A stretch of 64,000 nucleotides of DNA from Saccharomycopsis fibuligera x Saccharomycopsis cf. fibuligera (GCA_001936135.1 CP012813.1:1798001-1862000), one strand, 5' to 3'. Positions 1 to 11,959 are shown, counted from the stretch's first letter. A program made the numbers and translations. The notes: generated by a model not told the origin, from the sequence alone.

Positions 1-776
1 TTTGAGTCATGATACTTGTTATAGTTGGCGTAAATGCTTTTTCTGCTAATACTATAATACCCAAAATCGTATGGCTTTTTGATATCCTTCCCGTCGATAT
101 TAGGGAGTCCTAATTTTGCGAAATAGCGTGACACATATGTCATGCTAGGAAAATTCTTAGATTGCAAGTCGTAATTTGGGTCTGATCTGGAAAGCTTATG
201 AGACGGGATAGCAAGCCGAGGTTGGTTTCCAGAGAAATAGACATAGTTCTCATCGCCTATGCCCAATGGGTCGTTATTGTTGTCAGTATCTTCGTCACTA
301 GTGTACAAGAGGTCCATTAGAATTGATTTCTTGGATTTGCGGGACTTGCGTATCTTGAAGCGGTCGTCATCGGACATGAAGCAAACGCTGCCGCTACCGT
401 TACTTATGGCGTTACTGTCTGTGTTTATCGAGGTTGAGTATGTGATGCCTCCCATACTGTTATAACAGAACTGGGCAAGAGAAGTGCTGTCAATGTTACC
501 TATGTTACCGTTGTTTATAATGTTATTCGTATTTTTATTATTATCATTATCATTATTACTATATGTTGTTGTTTTGAGGGATGTTGTTGGTGATATTGAA
601 GGGATTGCTAGTGTTGAAGTTGACACTGACGATGGAATGCTTTGATTCCTTGAATACACAGTGTTACTGACGTTTGAACTTGTTTGGTAACTGCTTGTGT
701 TGCTGTTATGTGGGGATGTGCAGCTATAGACGTACGAGTCAGATGTATACTGGCCAAATCTTGGGAAGGATATCAT
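1..776 (-). CDS. Unknown Ser/Asn-rich protein, C-terminus beyond the window
   Basis: An ATG at 776-774 opens a frame that runs without a stop through 258 codons to the left window edge, so the gene is incomplete. The first ~100 residues are rich in Ser, Thr and Asn. A short basic patch (RFKIRKSRKSKKS) is followed by an acidic DEDTDNNND stretch and then by more ordered sequence (PSMTYVSRYFAKLGLPNIDG) near the edge. I do not recognise the family. The bases just upstream of the ATG on the coding strand read as a T-rich tract ending in TTTCAG, and a GTATGT occurs about 190 bases further upstream (976-971). A 5'UTR intron is therefore possible, but no good TACTAAC branch site is visible. Confidence 0.7.
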   Translation of the reverse strand, partial: MISFPRFGQYTSDSYVYSCTSPHNSNTSSYQTSSNVSNTVYSRNQSIPSSVSTSTLAIPSISPTTSLKTTTYSNNDNDNNKNTNNIINNGNIGNIDSTSLAQFCYNSMGGITYSTSINTDSNAISNGSGSVCFMSDDDRFKIRKSRKSKKSILMDLLYTSDEDTDNNNDPLGIGDENYVYFSGNQPRLAIPSHKLSRSDPNYDLQSKNFPSMTYVSRYFAKLGLPNIDGKDIKKPYDFGYYSISRKSIYANYNKYHDS

Positions 777-3238
777 TATGCTGAAATGTGGAAAAAAAAA
801 AGAAAAGAACTATCTGAAAGCAAATGTAATAGTAATAGCACGCTGTGTATGATAGTGTAGTATAAGTATGGTATGAAAATGCAAAAGAGGTAGCAGAGCA
901 TAGTTGGAGGCAACCATCAGGCCCAGACAGAAATAGTCTAGTTTATATAATTACGATGGTACGGAGCTACACATACATGAAGGTAGAATCGCTAACCCTG
1001 CTACTCTCCAGTAAAAAGCAAAACAAAAAGTAGTTCCTTGTACAATTTGCAAATGTGATAGCAGGCTTATAGATCTATAGTCTTTAGATAGTCGAGACCG
1101 TGGTCCTGACTCAGTGACAAGTGGCGCTGGTGCTGCATTGACTAACGGGTTAACGAGCCAGGGAGCCGATATGCGCTTTATAGATTTTTATTTGCTGACC
1201 AAAACAGCTGTTTGGGGGAAGTCAAATTACTAGACTGGACAAATCGGGGCAAAGTCAAAGGCGAGACAAGCAGATAGACAGATCAAAAAAATAAAAATAT
1301 GCGAAAATGACATAGGCACACATTAGTCTTTGTGCAGATCATTAGCCCATAGCAAAAGTCAAGTTAGGTCAAGTCAAAAAGAAAGAAGTAAAAAAAAAAA
1401 AAAAAAAAAACAACGACGGAAAATATTGCAAGTTCAAGTCAAAGGGGAAAGACAATCGCAAACCTTTTCGCGCTCTTTTCCCCAATAAATTATTTTGTTG
1501 CTAACATTTCTGAGAAACAGACAGGGTTCCCCAGCACAGCAATTGACTAATATTGTCATAAACTCTCTCGAGTAAGCCTTAAGTGCCCTATGACTCCGCA
1601 TGACATGTAATGTTGCTACAGCTGTTGTTCGTGGGGATGAATGCGGAATGCTTTCCGTGGCACTTTGGTGATGCTGGAGTTTTATTGATGCACTTCCAGC
1701 AAAGCATAATACCCGAGAACTGTTTTTGGTATTGGTTAAATAGATATTTAAGTCTGTAATATATATTTTTTCCTCTCTTCACAAGAAACAAACATTCTTG
1801 GCTTTCAACAATTGTTGCCAAATAATTTGTGAATTGAGGCCGTTTCGCTGATCTTTAATCACGGATCAGCCATAGTTCATCAATATCAAGCAAGAAATTT
1901 AAAGGGCTACCCCATGAATAAATATTTCGTAAACAAAGCAGCACTGATGTGTGCTGTACGAATTTCGAAGGAAATTAACAAAAAAAAAAAAATAAAAAAA
2001 AAGTTTAGGTTTAACTAACTTGCGCCTGTAGCGACCAGATACTCTCGTACATAAGCTTCAGCTACTTCAGAATATAGCGATCTACCATGATTGAGCGGAA
2101 TAGTCGGTATTTAATTAACTGGGAACACAGCTGATTAGGGTAAAGAGTAACAAATCCAACATAGTATGGGCTCAGTCAACATGATCTTCCTGAACATTAA
2201 ATGTTCTCGTTCTCCCCTTCTTTCCAATATATTTTTGCGCTAGTCACGAGTCTGATGTTCTTTAAGCCGCGATTCAAACAATTGCTGCTGTTTCGCCGGA
2301 TATACTCAAAAAAAATAAGCGCAAACGATGTACTCGGTTCGTGGTGGTACTAAGATAACTCCCGTCATGCCTGTAACTTATGGATTTCAAAGAGAATTCG
2401 TTGCAACGCTCGAGTAAGTGAGAATGATGCTCAAAGATATAAACGTGTACAAAGCAAAACGGCTAACTCACATATAGCCGCAAAAACATATCCACACACC
2501 GACTGTTGCTTAATTATAGTACAATTTCGACACAGTACATATCCCACTTCGCGAATAATATAATCAGCGGCCTTCCTTTAAGTTTTTCAGGTTTATACTA
2601 ATTGAACATCAAAAATCAAATATGCTCCCTAGCCCAATAGGAATCTTGCTATGTCCACGCAATATTAGAACAGACTTAAAAAAGTTATTTCACATTCAAC
2701 ATAGCATCTTATGTAAAGTTCTCTTTTCAAACAGGCGTATAACTATATCTTGAAATATCCCTGTTCTTCTTCAAAGTTGATGACTATAGAGATAATATTA
2801 GGTAGGAAGAAGCATGTGGCTATATAGGAAATTTGTAGAGATTGTAAATCGGCACCAGCCACTGGGTACCCGACACACTGCTGTGGTTGCACCGCCACAT
2901 CTATCGATGGCGCACACATAGTTACACGCATTCTTACTATAGGCCATCCCACAATTGCTTACGCATAAATATCACAAAGTTGGCGGCTCTCTCTCCCTAA
3001 AGTAGAGTCATTAAATACGAAATTAAAACCAAGTTATTCTTCTTTGTAGGGGCTTTGTCCCACCTCACGGAAAATACACTTATTTAAAGCGGTTTGAAAA
3101 GGTGACACACTATTTAAGTTTAGTGGTCAAGTAAGTCTAAGTTCAAACAAGGATCTCTTCCAGCTTGTGTGTGTTATTTACAACTCTAAACATAAAGGGT
3201 TTGTTGTTTGGTAATTATGTATATATGGATGAATTCTA

Positions 3239-3263
3239 TGTAAGCTTGCACAGCAAGCTTACA
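3239..3263. repeat. Perfect inverted repeat, 10-bp arms, 5-base loop
   Basis: The arms TGTAAGCTTG and CAAGCTTACA are exact reverse complements around the loop CACAG. It lies in gene-poor DNA with no adjacent gene on either side. The function is unknown; it may be chance or the scar of an old insertion. Confidence 0.7.
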
Positions 3264-3314
3264 GGCATAATAGCCTAATGGTAGTTCCAGTACAAGGAAA
3301 AAGTTACAACAAAA

Positions 3315-3899
3315 CTACGGCAAACAAAAAGCTGATGAAAAGGAAGAAGCAAAAACCTTGGCTTGCTTTTTGTAAGTGCTAGCCCAATCAAGAGTATGGT
3401 CAAACATAGCTGGTGTATCAGATCCTACTGGTCTAAATTTGTTGTTGTCTTTGAATTTAAGAAAACATACTGATTGGACAACCAGGTTCCATGAGTCCTT
3501 GGGCTTGTTTTCCGAGTTGCTCAGGTATACATATACATACATATATATATATTGAACAAACAACTGAAGAAATGTATTCCTGGTGTTTGTCAAATTAGTA
3601 GCCGCTACTTGTAACTGAGCATATTGATTATCATTACTTATCATGTATGTGTTCAATGCTCAACTTTGGTTGTAACTGTAGATACGAACTTGCAAATAAT
3701 GACAAGATGATTGATTATATGCAAACATGTTTCGCAGGCGGGTCCTGTGCTGGGCGGTCCATAATAACGGAACTTTGACGTACATTGCATGAAAACCCTC
3801 GGGATTTTTCTTCTTCATGCATGCATACAATTTACCCGGAGTAAATGATTCCATTTTGAACTTTGATTTTGTTTTGTAATTCACTATTTTGGGAAACAA
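3315..3899 (-). pseudogene. Interrupted reading frame, unrecognised
   Basis: One minus-strand frame stays open for about 194 codons except for a single interruption near its middle. The first part starts with ATG at 3899 and encodes a basic, aromatic-rich segment (for example PEGFHAMYVKVPLLWTAQH). The second part contains protein-like sequence such as KFRPVGSDTPAMFDHTLDW. A frame this long is uncommon in such AT-rich DNA, so it may be a decayed gene. I do not recognise a family, and chance remains possible. Confidence 0.3.
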
Positions 3900-4549
3900 A
3901 AAACCTCATCGGACAGGATTCTTAAGCGCCTTCCCTATGCAGCATCATGCTGACATGAGCATGCAAGCCGTGCGTGTGACAAATAGCATGTCATGTAGAA
4001 AACATTGATGTGTCTTTTTGACCCACATAACAATTTTGTGTATATATGAATCAATTCATCGTAGCTTCAAACGAGCAGCAAACATCAGCGTTTACAACGA
4101 TAATCGCAGAGAGTAGATTTGAGTTTAGGGGAATGTGTGAATAATGAATTTTTAACTAATAAATGTTAGAAATGTGAAAATAAGGTACTTTTATTTTTTG
4201 TATTTGCTATAGAATATGCTTTCTCAATTGCTTTTATGGCAGTAAGCGGATAGGAATTTCAAATGAAGCCAGTATTCATGATAGAAATATTTTAATGAAA
4301 TGGAAGAAACTCGGACGTGAAAAAGAAAAATAAAAAATAAAAAAAAAAAAAAATAGAGAAATTCAAAAAGTAGAACATGCAAATAAAAAATCAAACAAAC
4401 TCAGCCGTAAAATAAATTAAAAACAAAAACCAATCATAATTAAAAAAAAAAAACAAAAAAAAAAACAGAGAAATACCCAAAGGTGAGCATCATACACGTA
4501 TTCAAGAACTCACATAAAAAAACATCAGATTTCTGTAGAGAAAACCGGA

Positions 4550-6466
4550 TTAATAGTAGGCTTTATTCAAAGTTCTCATTAAGGCTACTCTAGCATCGCA
4601 TGGCTCGATAGCTTCTTCCGAGGTATCAGCATCAAAACTATCGTTATAGTTACCATCATGCTGATTGATATGAGAATACATTTTACCTTTTGGAAGCGTA
4701 TTGTTTGTAATTGTCATCATCGAAGTATTTTGCTCCGAGCTTAGAATATGTTGTAGCAATGCTTCGTCATCGTTATCGGATTCAATAGTCTCATCGGTAC
4801 CAATGTGATTGCCCGTAAAGTAGCGATTAGCAAAATTTTCCTGGTCTAGAAAGGCAGGTAGTGGCTCTTCCGGAAGATGCTCAAGATGCCCAGTAGAGAA
4901 TATAAGTTCATTAATCTGTTGTTCTTCTTCTCTATCAATAAATGGCGAAGAGTTTAAAGCGCTTGTGTGCATTCTTGTGGCTTTCAAGCTCATTTGGTCA
5001 TAGTGTTTGTTGTGTGTTTCTTCGCTGAAGACATTGCCTATAGAGCGGTGCTGAGACAATTCAGGAGATATTATGTTTTTTGTGTCAATTCCAGATTGAC
5101 TAGCTGGAGATAAAGCATCAGATTTAGTTACAAAACTTGATTCTCGAGACTCCTCGTTGCTGAGTGCAAGAACAGCACGTCCACTTGAGTCGATGGTTAA
5201 ACCAACTTTTTTACTGTGAATAGGACGGCGGCTAGTAAGGTTTTTTCTCCAACCAGAGTTCGTCGAATTCCCTCTAGCTGGAGAACTTTTTGTCATTCCG
5301 CGATTAACCGCATTAAAAATCATATCATCATCTTCATCACTAGAGGAAAATTCAAGATTTGATATCGAAACAGGAGGCAACAATGGTTTTCTCGCTTGCT
5401 TTGGTCTGGAATCGGAAGAAACCCTTTGTTTTTTAGAATCTCTGAAGTCTTCATAGTCAGTGCTTTCATCACTATCATCATTGCAATAGCCAACTGGTTC
5501 AGATGGTATCTCAGGCTTCATCACCATAGGTCTAACTGCTAATCTTACCAAATCATTGCCGTTATTATTGTAGTAGTGAGAGCTGTCACTGACAGTTCTA
5601 TTCGTAGATGCGGATCCAGGTGTGGAATGTAAATAATAGCCATGATAAAGTGGTGACGATTGAATTATTGATGAAAAATTAAAAGAATTATTCATTGGCT
5701 TCTCAGCTGCAGACTGTATTTCAAATGAGTCCACAAGTTTATTGTTAGCTATTGGAGAAGAGAAAAAATCGTGATGCAAAGGAACTTCTCCTCTAGCTGA
5801 TGCAAAGATAGGGGATGAGAGTAAAGTATTTGGATCAACAAGAAAGCTGTTGTTATTATTATCAGCTCTTTGACAGTGTAGTTCATTTTTCTGTTGCTGA
5901 AGAATTTCTGATTTGGGATTAAATACGGTATGTCTTTTAAGCGCTGGGGAGCTATTCAATGCAAATTGGTGATAGTTATGGTTAGCATCAAGACGATTCT
6001 CAAATCTATTTCTCGTTCTTGATCTTGGAGTTTTAAAATGGCTTTTCTTTGGAAGCAAACCGTCAAATGCAGCTTCAATATGAGACAGATCCCTAGTCTC
6101 GGATTCCTCCTTAACGGCAAACAATTTTCTAGTTACAGGGGTTAACTGTCTTTTGGAGAAAGAGAATGCCAGACTAGTCTTAGGTGTTGGAGCTATGTTA
6201 TTATTGAATATTTTTTTAGCTTTAGCGCTAGATGATGGAGAAACTTTCATTACTGGAGAACAATAGTTAGGGGTTCCAGCTTTTAAGACGGCGGCAGAAC
6301 TCAAGGATGCTGGACTTCTTGCTGGATTTGAGTTAACTGATTGGCGTCCACGACGGCGTTTCTTGATAGGGGACTCTTGGGAAGTCAAAACATCATTTGC
6401 CTTTATATATTGTGGCTTAATCTTGAAAGAAGTTGATGGAGATAACTCTTGTGATACAGAAGACAT
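4550..6466 (-). CDS. Unknown SP/TP-rich, probably nuclear protein (638 aa)
   Basis: The frame is intact from ATG at 6466 to the stop at 4550. The protein is rich in Ser, Asn and SP/TP dipeptides (repeated SSP, TPK, SPA), as in substrates of cyclin-dependent or MAP kinases. A basic cluster near residue 35 (KKRRRGR) could be a nuclear import signal, and acidic DDE runs lie in the second half. The last ~12 residues (DARVALMRTLNK) look more ordered than the rest and may be a short conserved motif. No catalytic or DNA-binding domain is visible. Three ACGCGT boxes lie about 1.0 kb upstream (7470-7514) and suggest G1/S-phase control. A cell-cycle regulator is my inference; I cannot assign an ortholog. 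Confidence 0.8.
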   Translation of the reverse strand: MSSVSQELSPSTSFKIKPQYIKANDVLTSQESPIKKRRRGRQSVNSNPARSPASLSSAAVLKAGTPNYCSPVMKVSPSSSAKAKKIFNNNIAPTPKTSLAFSFSKRQLTPVTRKLFAVKEESETRDLSHIEAAFDGLLPKKSHFKTPRSRTRNRFENRLDANHNYHQFALNSSPALKRHTVFNPKSEILQQQKNELHCQRADNNNNSFLVDPNTLLSSPIFASARGEVPLHHDFFSSPIANNKLVDSFEIQSAAEKPMNNSFNFSSIIQSSPLYHGYYLHSTPGSASTNRTVSDSSHYYNNNGNDLVRLAVRPMVMKPEIPSEPVGYCNDDSDESTDYEDFRDSKKQRVSSDSRPKQARKPLLPPVSISNLEFSSSDEDDDMIFNAVNRGMTKSSPARGNSTNSGWRKNLTSRRPIHSKKVGLTIDSSGRAVLALSNEESRESSFVTKSDALSPASQSGIDTKNIISPELSQHRSIGNVFSEETHNKHYDQMSLKATRMHTSALNSSPFIDREEEQQINELIFSTGHLEHLPEEPLPAFLDQENFANRYFTGNHIGTDETIESDNDDEALLQHILSSEQNTSMMTITNNTLPKGKMYSHINQHDGNYNDSFDADTSEEAIEPCDARVALMRTLNKAYY

Positions 6467-9247
6467 TTCAGTACTATATGAGCGCTTTGTTAGTAACCGG
6501 TGCTAGGACGTGATAAACAGAAAACTTGACTGTCAAAAACCGAGATTAAGAGATACACATACTTTAAATCAACTTCTTGAAGAGCTCTATGGTCCATTTA
6601 GTAGAATGAAAAAACTTATAAACTCTATAGCTTCTCTATAAGAGACTTGAATGTAAGAAACGAATAAGAAAATAAAAGACAACCTGTTGGCGCTGCCTTT
6701 GAAATTACTGATTAAGCGCCGACAGAAAATGGGGAAAAACAGTAGAAAGGTGAAATGACAGAACGACCCAGGAACTGAAAAGATTGTATTTATTTTAACA
6801 AGCAATTAGAAAGCAACTCTCTTTATCTCTTTGTCCCTATGGTCAGTAACAAGAATGAAAGTTGGAGAAAAGAAAACTTTTTTGTAAGTATAAACTTTTT
6901 TTTTGTGTGGTGCGGTGCAGGTATGATTTTTCACACGAGTGAGACGCTTGCGAAATTCCAGGAAGGGATCTTTTGTAGGGGCTGCAAGTTGGCAAAAGAT
7001 CTTCTGAAAAAGTTTAAAAAAAATATTCTAAAGAACAGCGCTATCTTTACCACTGAACAGACATACAACAAAACTATCTATTTAGAAAACAATTGTAGAC
7101 TTGAATTGCAAGAAGAAAAAAAAATTGATAAGAACGGATTACAAAACTCAGAGACTTTAGGCAGACAAAAACCAGTGGAAGTGTGAGCACGTTTATGCGT
7201 GAAGATTTTGGGCCGCTGCAGTAACAATACTTTAAGCTTTGGCGCGGTTATTTACAATGTCTTAGGTCTGTGCTACCGATCGGTAGTTTGTTCTTTTATT
7301 TATTAATTTTCTATGCCGTCAGACGCGCATACTTTGATAAAGATCAGTCACAAATGATATGCAAATATGAGTTATTCTAATATATTATTCAAAAATTAAA
7401 CAGGTAAAAAAACAGGGAACATGTTCCAATTTATTTCAAAAGATTATCATCAAAGTAATGTTGAAAAACACGCGTGTAAAAGTCTGACAGCGACGCGTCT
7501 TGACGGGGACGCGTTATTTGTAAACAAACCGAAGTTGTCAAGGACACTGCAGGAGTAGTCCAAGTAACGGCACAAAGCAGCTGGGTAGTAGGCTGTTTGT
7601 CCGTGCACCCACAGAAGCAGGACATCGCAAGACAGCAATCGTCCTGGAGACTACATGCTCACGCTGTCCCAGGACTAGTTGGGGCTTTACAATTTTGAAT
7701 CAAAAACTTTACCTGACTTTCGAATAAGCAGTAGAAGGCGCTGGACTCTCATACAACCTTTAACGCCAGCAAAGGTCTTCCGTAGGTAATTTTTCACTCC
7801 AATTACTTCAAAACATTCAAATAGCATTTGTACAATAATAGCCGTAATAGCTAACACATCATTTTAACAAAAGCTCGTTCGCCTTAAACCTCGATAAACA
7901 AGGAGATATAGTAACGTTGCAGCTCCCGCTCTATCAAAACTGTCCCGCTGTCGGTATGTCCTGACAACCAATGAGGCTGCTGTTTCCTAGGACGACGGGA
8001 AACGGGTGCAGTGCAGCGGCTACTGTATCTTCATATTGTAGGCGGTGAATGTGACATAGCGAGCCACAGTAAGCGCCGATTGCTATGCCATACGGTCCAC
8101 ACACCCCTGTTATAGTGCACAATTCAGTACTCAAGCTTGAAAACAACACTGAAATAAAGAGGCTAAATTTCCATATTGCTCTACTGTGATCTGTGATTAC
8201 ATAAATAATATATATTTATATATATATGTCCCTCAATGCTTGTGAGTGTGTGTTATTGTAGCATCAGGATTACCTGATTAGGTTAATTGCGCTTTTAGTC
8301 GACTCGAATTTCTGTAGCGCAAATACAAGTGCCCATACAAACCACAAGGTTTCAATGCAAAAATTGAATTTCCTTTTTCAACAGCCGCGCAGCATTGGCT
8401 TCATAACATAAACAAAACAAGCCTGAGCAATCTTCAATAAAGTTATTTTCTCTTTCTTGTCATCAATATTGTTCTGATTCCTTCTCGTTTACAAACTGTC
8501 ACCCACCAGTAATGATCCATTAATGCTCTGAGAATCTGAAACGGGGTTAACAGTACGCAAGACAAACTAATTGCCATTACCAGGGCAACCGGGAGCCCTT
8601 AAAAAAAGCAGCCCGCTTGACGCCAGGTGCGCTGCGGTTGATCGCACTTTATAACTGGCTATTAGCTGTCCCGCAATTACGCAGCCCGCGACAATGCAAT
8701 ACAAACACAGTAATGTTATTCAAGACAAAAACAAACAAAACCAATAACGATTCCAAAAACAGTAACTACGCCAATGTGTCACGAATCCAATTTTGAAGCC
8801 GAATTACAGACCAGATATTTGACGATATTGAAATACGCGTGCGCGTAAATATTCAACTCTTTTTTTTTTTTTTTTTTCCAAAAGAAATTCATGATTCTAT
8901 ACGTACTCCGCTTTTTCATTTGCATCTCATATTCTCAGACCCAGTCAATTGGATCTTACAACGTACCCGCGGAACCGGTACATTTCCGAGAATGGAAATA
9001 ACGCAAGTATCTCATCACAAGCCAATTTACAGTCATGCTAGTGGTGATCAAAAAAAAATACAATCATTAGCTTATCTAATGAGGTACAGCTAATCTTTAC
9101 ATTGGCATCGGGAAAATGATCTGTACAGGAGAACTTCACAAAAACTATCCGTCACTCTTCTATAAAATCACTCATTTGTTTCATATTGCGATTGTTTTTT
9201 TTTTTTTTTTTTGTTAATCTTACAAATATCTTGCTCTAACTTTCAGA
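6467..9247. other. Long divergent intergenic region
   Basis: This 2.8-kb stretch separates two divergently transcribed genes. It carries the MCB cluster at 7470-7514, a further ACGCGT followed by GCGCGT at 8835-8846 (about 410 bases upstream of the permease ATG), T tracts at 8860-8877 and 9197-9214, and (TA)n sequence near 8210-8230. A 115-codon plus-strand frame at 6839-7186 begins with ATG but has low-complexity content and no recognisable domain, so I do not call it a gene. Confidence 0.5.
7470..7514. promoter_or_regulatory. Cluster of three MCB (ACGCGT) boxes
   Basis: Perfect ACGCGT hexamers lie at 7470-7475, 7493-7498 and 7509-7514. The last two sit in a 14-bp imperfect direct repeat (TGACAGCGACGCGT and TGACGGGGACGCGT). 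ACGCGT is the known core of MBF (Mbp1/Swi6) sites in yeast. The nearest genes are the unknown SP/TP-rich protein (start 6466) and the permease (start 9248). The assignment to the first gene is inference. Confidence 0.6.
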
Positions 9248-11016
9248 ATGCCCCACACTAGAAAGCCCAGCTTTGGTCATCCCAACGAATCAACTCCGCT
9301 ATTATCCTCAGGGAACACTTCTGCAGAATTGAACAATATTTACAACATTGGTTATAATCGCCGTTATTCCGATAATGACAACGAATTATCATCATCGCCT
9401 AGAGCTGCGTCAGTATTCAGTGGTTCTTTGGCTTCTGGAATCAACGATGCTTATGAGCTGGAGGTCAATATCGATACATTGTTAGTAATGAAAACAGGAA
9501 AGTGCACATTGATTCCCCATGAGCCGCAACAAAGTAGACGATTGTTAGGAATATACTCAACGGTTATCCTTTTTGTGGCTAGAATGGTTGGGTCAGGTAT
9601 CTTTGCAACTCCTGGGGTCATTTTCAACGAGTCAAATTCTTCTCCGCTATTGTTTGGACTAATATGGGGCGCTGGAGCTTTGGTAGGATATAGTGGTTTA
9701 GCAGTTTACTTAGAACTTGGCTCTTATTTACCAGTAAGTGGAGCTACAAAGGTGTTCTTAGAATTTATCTTTCCTAAACCTTCGTATTATTGGACAGTAG
9801 TATTTGGATTCTTCACAATCTTCTTCACTTACTGTTCAACTAATGCGGTAATCTTTGGCCAATATATCAGATACTCATTGGGATACATTGATGATGAGGC
9901 AGAGTCTAAAAAAATTGCGATCATGCTTATCATATTTGGGTTTCTAGCTCATGGTTGTTCGAAAAAATTTGGCATCATTTGTCAAAATATTATTGGAACA
10001 ATGAAGCTTATGGTTTTAGGCATACTTTTAATAACTAGTATTTGGATTCTAATAGTACCATCATCCATTACCAGAGTAAACAAGGAAGGTTTGCTGAACT
10101 ATTCGTTGTCAAATGATTTGAAGAGCTTACCGAAAAACATTATCTCTGTTCCATTGTCAATACTAGCATCAGCAATTCTTAAGTCAATTTACTCATTCGG
10201 AGGATGGACTACTGCTCACACCGTACAAAATGAAATCAAAGATCCTATCAAAACTTTGAAAAAGGCTGCTCTTTTATCATTTCTTTCTATTTTTGTTCTT
10301 TATGGAGCAATAATATTAACATATTTTGCAGTAATTCCCCACGACAAGATTGCAGCAAATGGGAAACTTGTCGGAGTACTATTATTCCAAAATGTGGAGA
10401 CATCTTGGGTCGTCGTATTTTATCTTTTGTAATTTCCCTTTCTGCTGCTTCTAATGTTTTGATTGTCATATTTTCTGACTCAAGACTATATCAGGAAATT
10501 TCCCGTGAAGGGTTTATTCCTTTTCATAAAACTATTGCGAAGAATTATACTTCTTCGCAAACTCCTACGGCGGCGTTATTTCTTCATTGCTTGATCTCAT
10601 GTTTGATTTTACTCGCTCCGATATCTAAGGACATGTATAGCTTTATTGTCTCAATGACAATTTATCCAAACCAGTTGTTTCATGCTATTTTGTGCTTTGG
10701 TATTTTTAAGCTCCGTCATCGATTCAAATATATTATAGCTCCTCTTCGAGCTTCAACTGCACTAGTGATCATTTGTTTAAGTGGATCGTTGATGATTGTG
10801 ATGGCTCCAATTATCGATGTGTTTTTTGGCAACAATAAGAAAAGGTTCAAAAATGCCGCTTTTACATTTGGTAGCATTGGGGCGCTATTTATAGCTTCTC
10901 TTTATTGGTTTTTGGTGGTGAAAGTGGTGCCGTTTCTTTCTAGGAAACAATTGCAAAGGTCAGTAGAAATTTTGGATGATGGATTGAAAATTAAATTTGT
11001 ACAATACGTTGAATAG
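9248..11016 (+). pseudogene. Mup1/Mup3-like methionine/amino-acid permease split by a frameshift
   Basis: The first part (9248 to about 10400) has a hydrophilic N-tail and then the transporter core, including VARMVGSGIFATPG, the APC/LAT-family TM1 signature, and FGGWTTAHTVQNEIKDP. The same protein continues in another frame from about 10396 to the stop at 11016 with GRRILSFVISLSAASNVL and a REGFIPFHK segment typical of high-affinity methionine permeases (Mup1 family). Together they give roughly 585 residues, close to the family's usual length. Around 10391-10400 one base (or four) appears to be missing after ...FQNV. No splice sites fit, so this is a recent pseudogene, a sequence error or, less likely, programmed frameshifting. 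TCTAACTTTCAG directly before the ATG resembles a branch site plus 3' splice site, but no matching donor is clear. In yeast the product would import methionine at the plasma membrane. Confidence 0.85.
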
Positions 11017-11043
11017 ATTATAAACAGTCTAGCTGTGTTAGCT

Positions 11044-11100
11044 ATTATTATTATTATTATTATTATTGTTATTATTATTATTGTTATTATTATTATTATT
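11044..11100. repeat. (ATT)n microsatellite
   Basis: An ATT trinucleotide tract with two GTT interruptions lies just 3' of the permease stop codon. Confidence 0.9.
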
Positions 11101-11959
11101 AATTAGACAGATACAATCATTCCCATAGATAATTATAGATACCCCCTTCATCTTTCTTTAGTTTCAATTGCACTACTTTATTTTGGTATGTCCAACAAGT
11201 GTATGATCGTCAATAGAATAGTTGCATAATCTCAGTTGCAATTTACTGTAAAGGTCCGCTAATACTGGTTGAGAGCCAAAATCAGCTTTTAGTTACCTTA
11301 TTCTTGGACCAGTGGAAATTGTAAGAGTAAGACAGGTATGCATTAATTACTAACAATACCAATGATTGGATTGCATAGTGGCTAAAATTAAAAAAAGCAA
11401 AAAAGCAGAAAATAGAAACTGAGAAAATTAAAATGAGTAAGCACTCAAGAGAAACCAGATAAAAAGAAAAAAAATAAAATCAAAAAAAAAAACAAAAGAA
11501 AAACCATAACTGTTTTAGGAAACAATTTTTTACCACCCGCACGACAGTTTGGAAACACATTAACAGAACGAATGATAACGGACACAAAAATAAAAGTAGA
11601 ACAAAAAACTGAGAAGTTTGGTTATAAATGATGCAGGAAACATGAGCAAAATAGAAAACAAACAAAGTAACTCAAAAAAAGCTAAAATAAAAGTAAAACA
11701 ATTCAGCAAAAAAAAAAAAAATAAATAAATAAAAAATAAAATAAAATTAAGGATAAAAAACGTAAACAAAAAATGTAAAAAATAGAGAAACTAAAACAGT
11801 CAACAATGCAAAAGAAGTACAAAACAAGTCAACAAAGAGAACAACTACAGCAGTGCGAGGTTTGGAAATATGGTTAAGAGAATCGTAAACAGTGTCCAAT
11901 CACAAACTGGTGAAAAAGTAAATCTATTGGTAAAATCTCTCATTTCAAAATTGCACTAA
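11101..11959. other. A-rich intergenic 3' region
   Basis: The gap between two convergent genes is very A-rich on the plus strand (11380-11790 in particular). I see no gene, RNA or conserved site in it. Confidence 0.5.

Larger units (their letters stand above)
777..4549. other. Gene-poor AT-rich intergenic stretch
   Basis: No intact gene is evident in about 3.8 kb. It holds an A21 run (1390-1410), GTCAAG-rich sequence at about 1230-1440, a perfect hairpin at 3239-3263, an interrupted minus-strand reading frame at 3315-3899, and A-rich sequence at 4320-4470 just 3' of the next gene. No tRNA or rRNA was recognised. Confidence 0.5.

Noticed and set aside
6839-7186. 115-codon ATG frame upstream of the SP/TP-rich gene
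   Set aside because: Composition follows local A/T richness and there is no domain or context support.
8839-9093. 84-codon frame upstream of the permease
   Set aside because: It lacks an ATG start and runs through a T tract.
10390-10410. Intron as an explanation for the permease break
   Set aside because: No donor, branch site or acceptor fits, and the two frames abut with no space for an intron.
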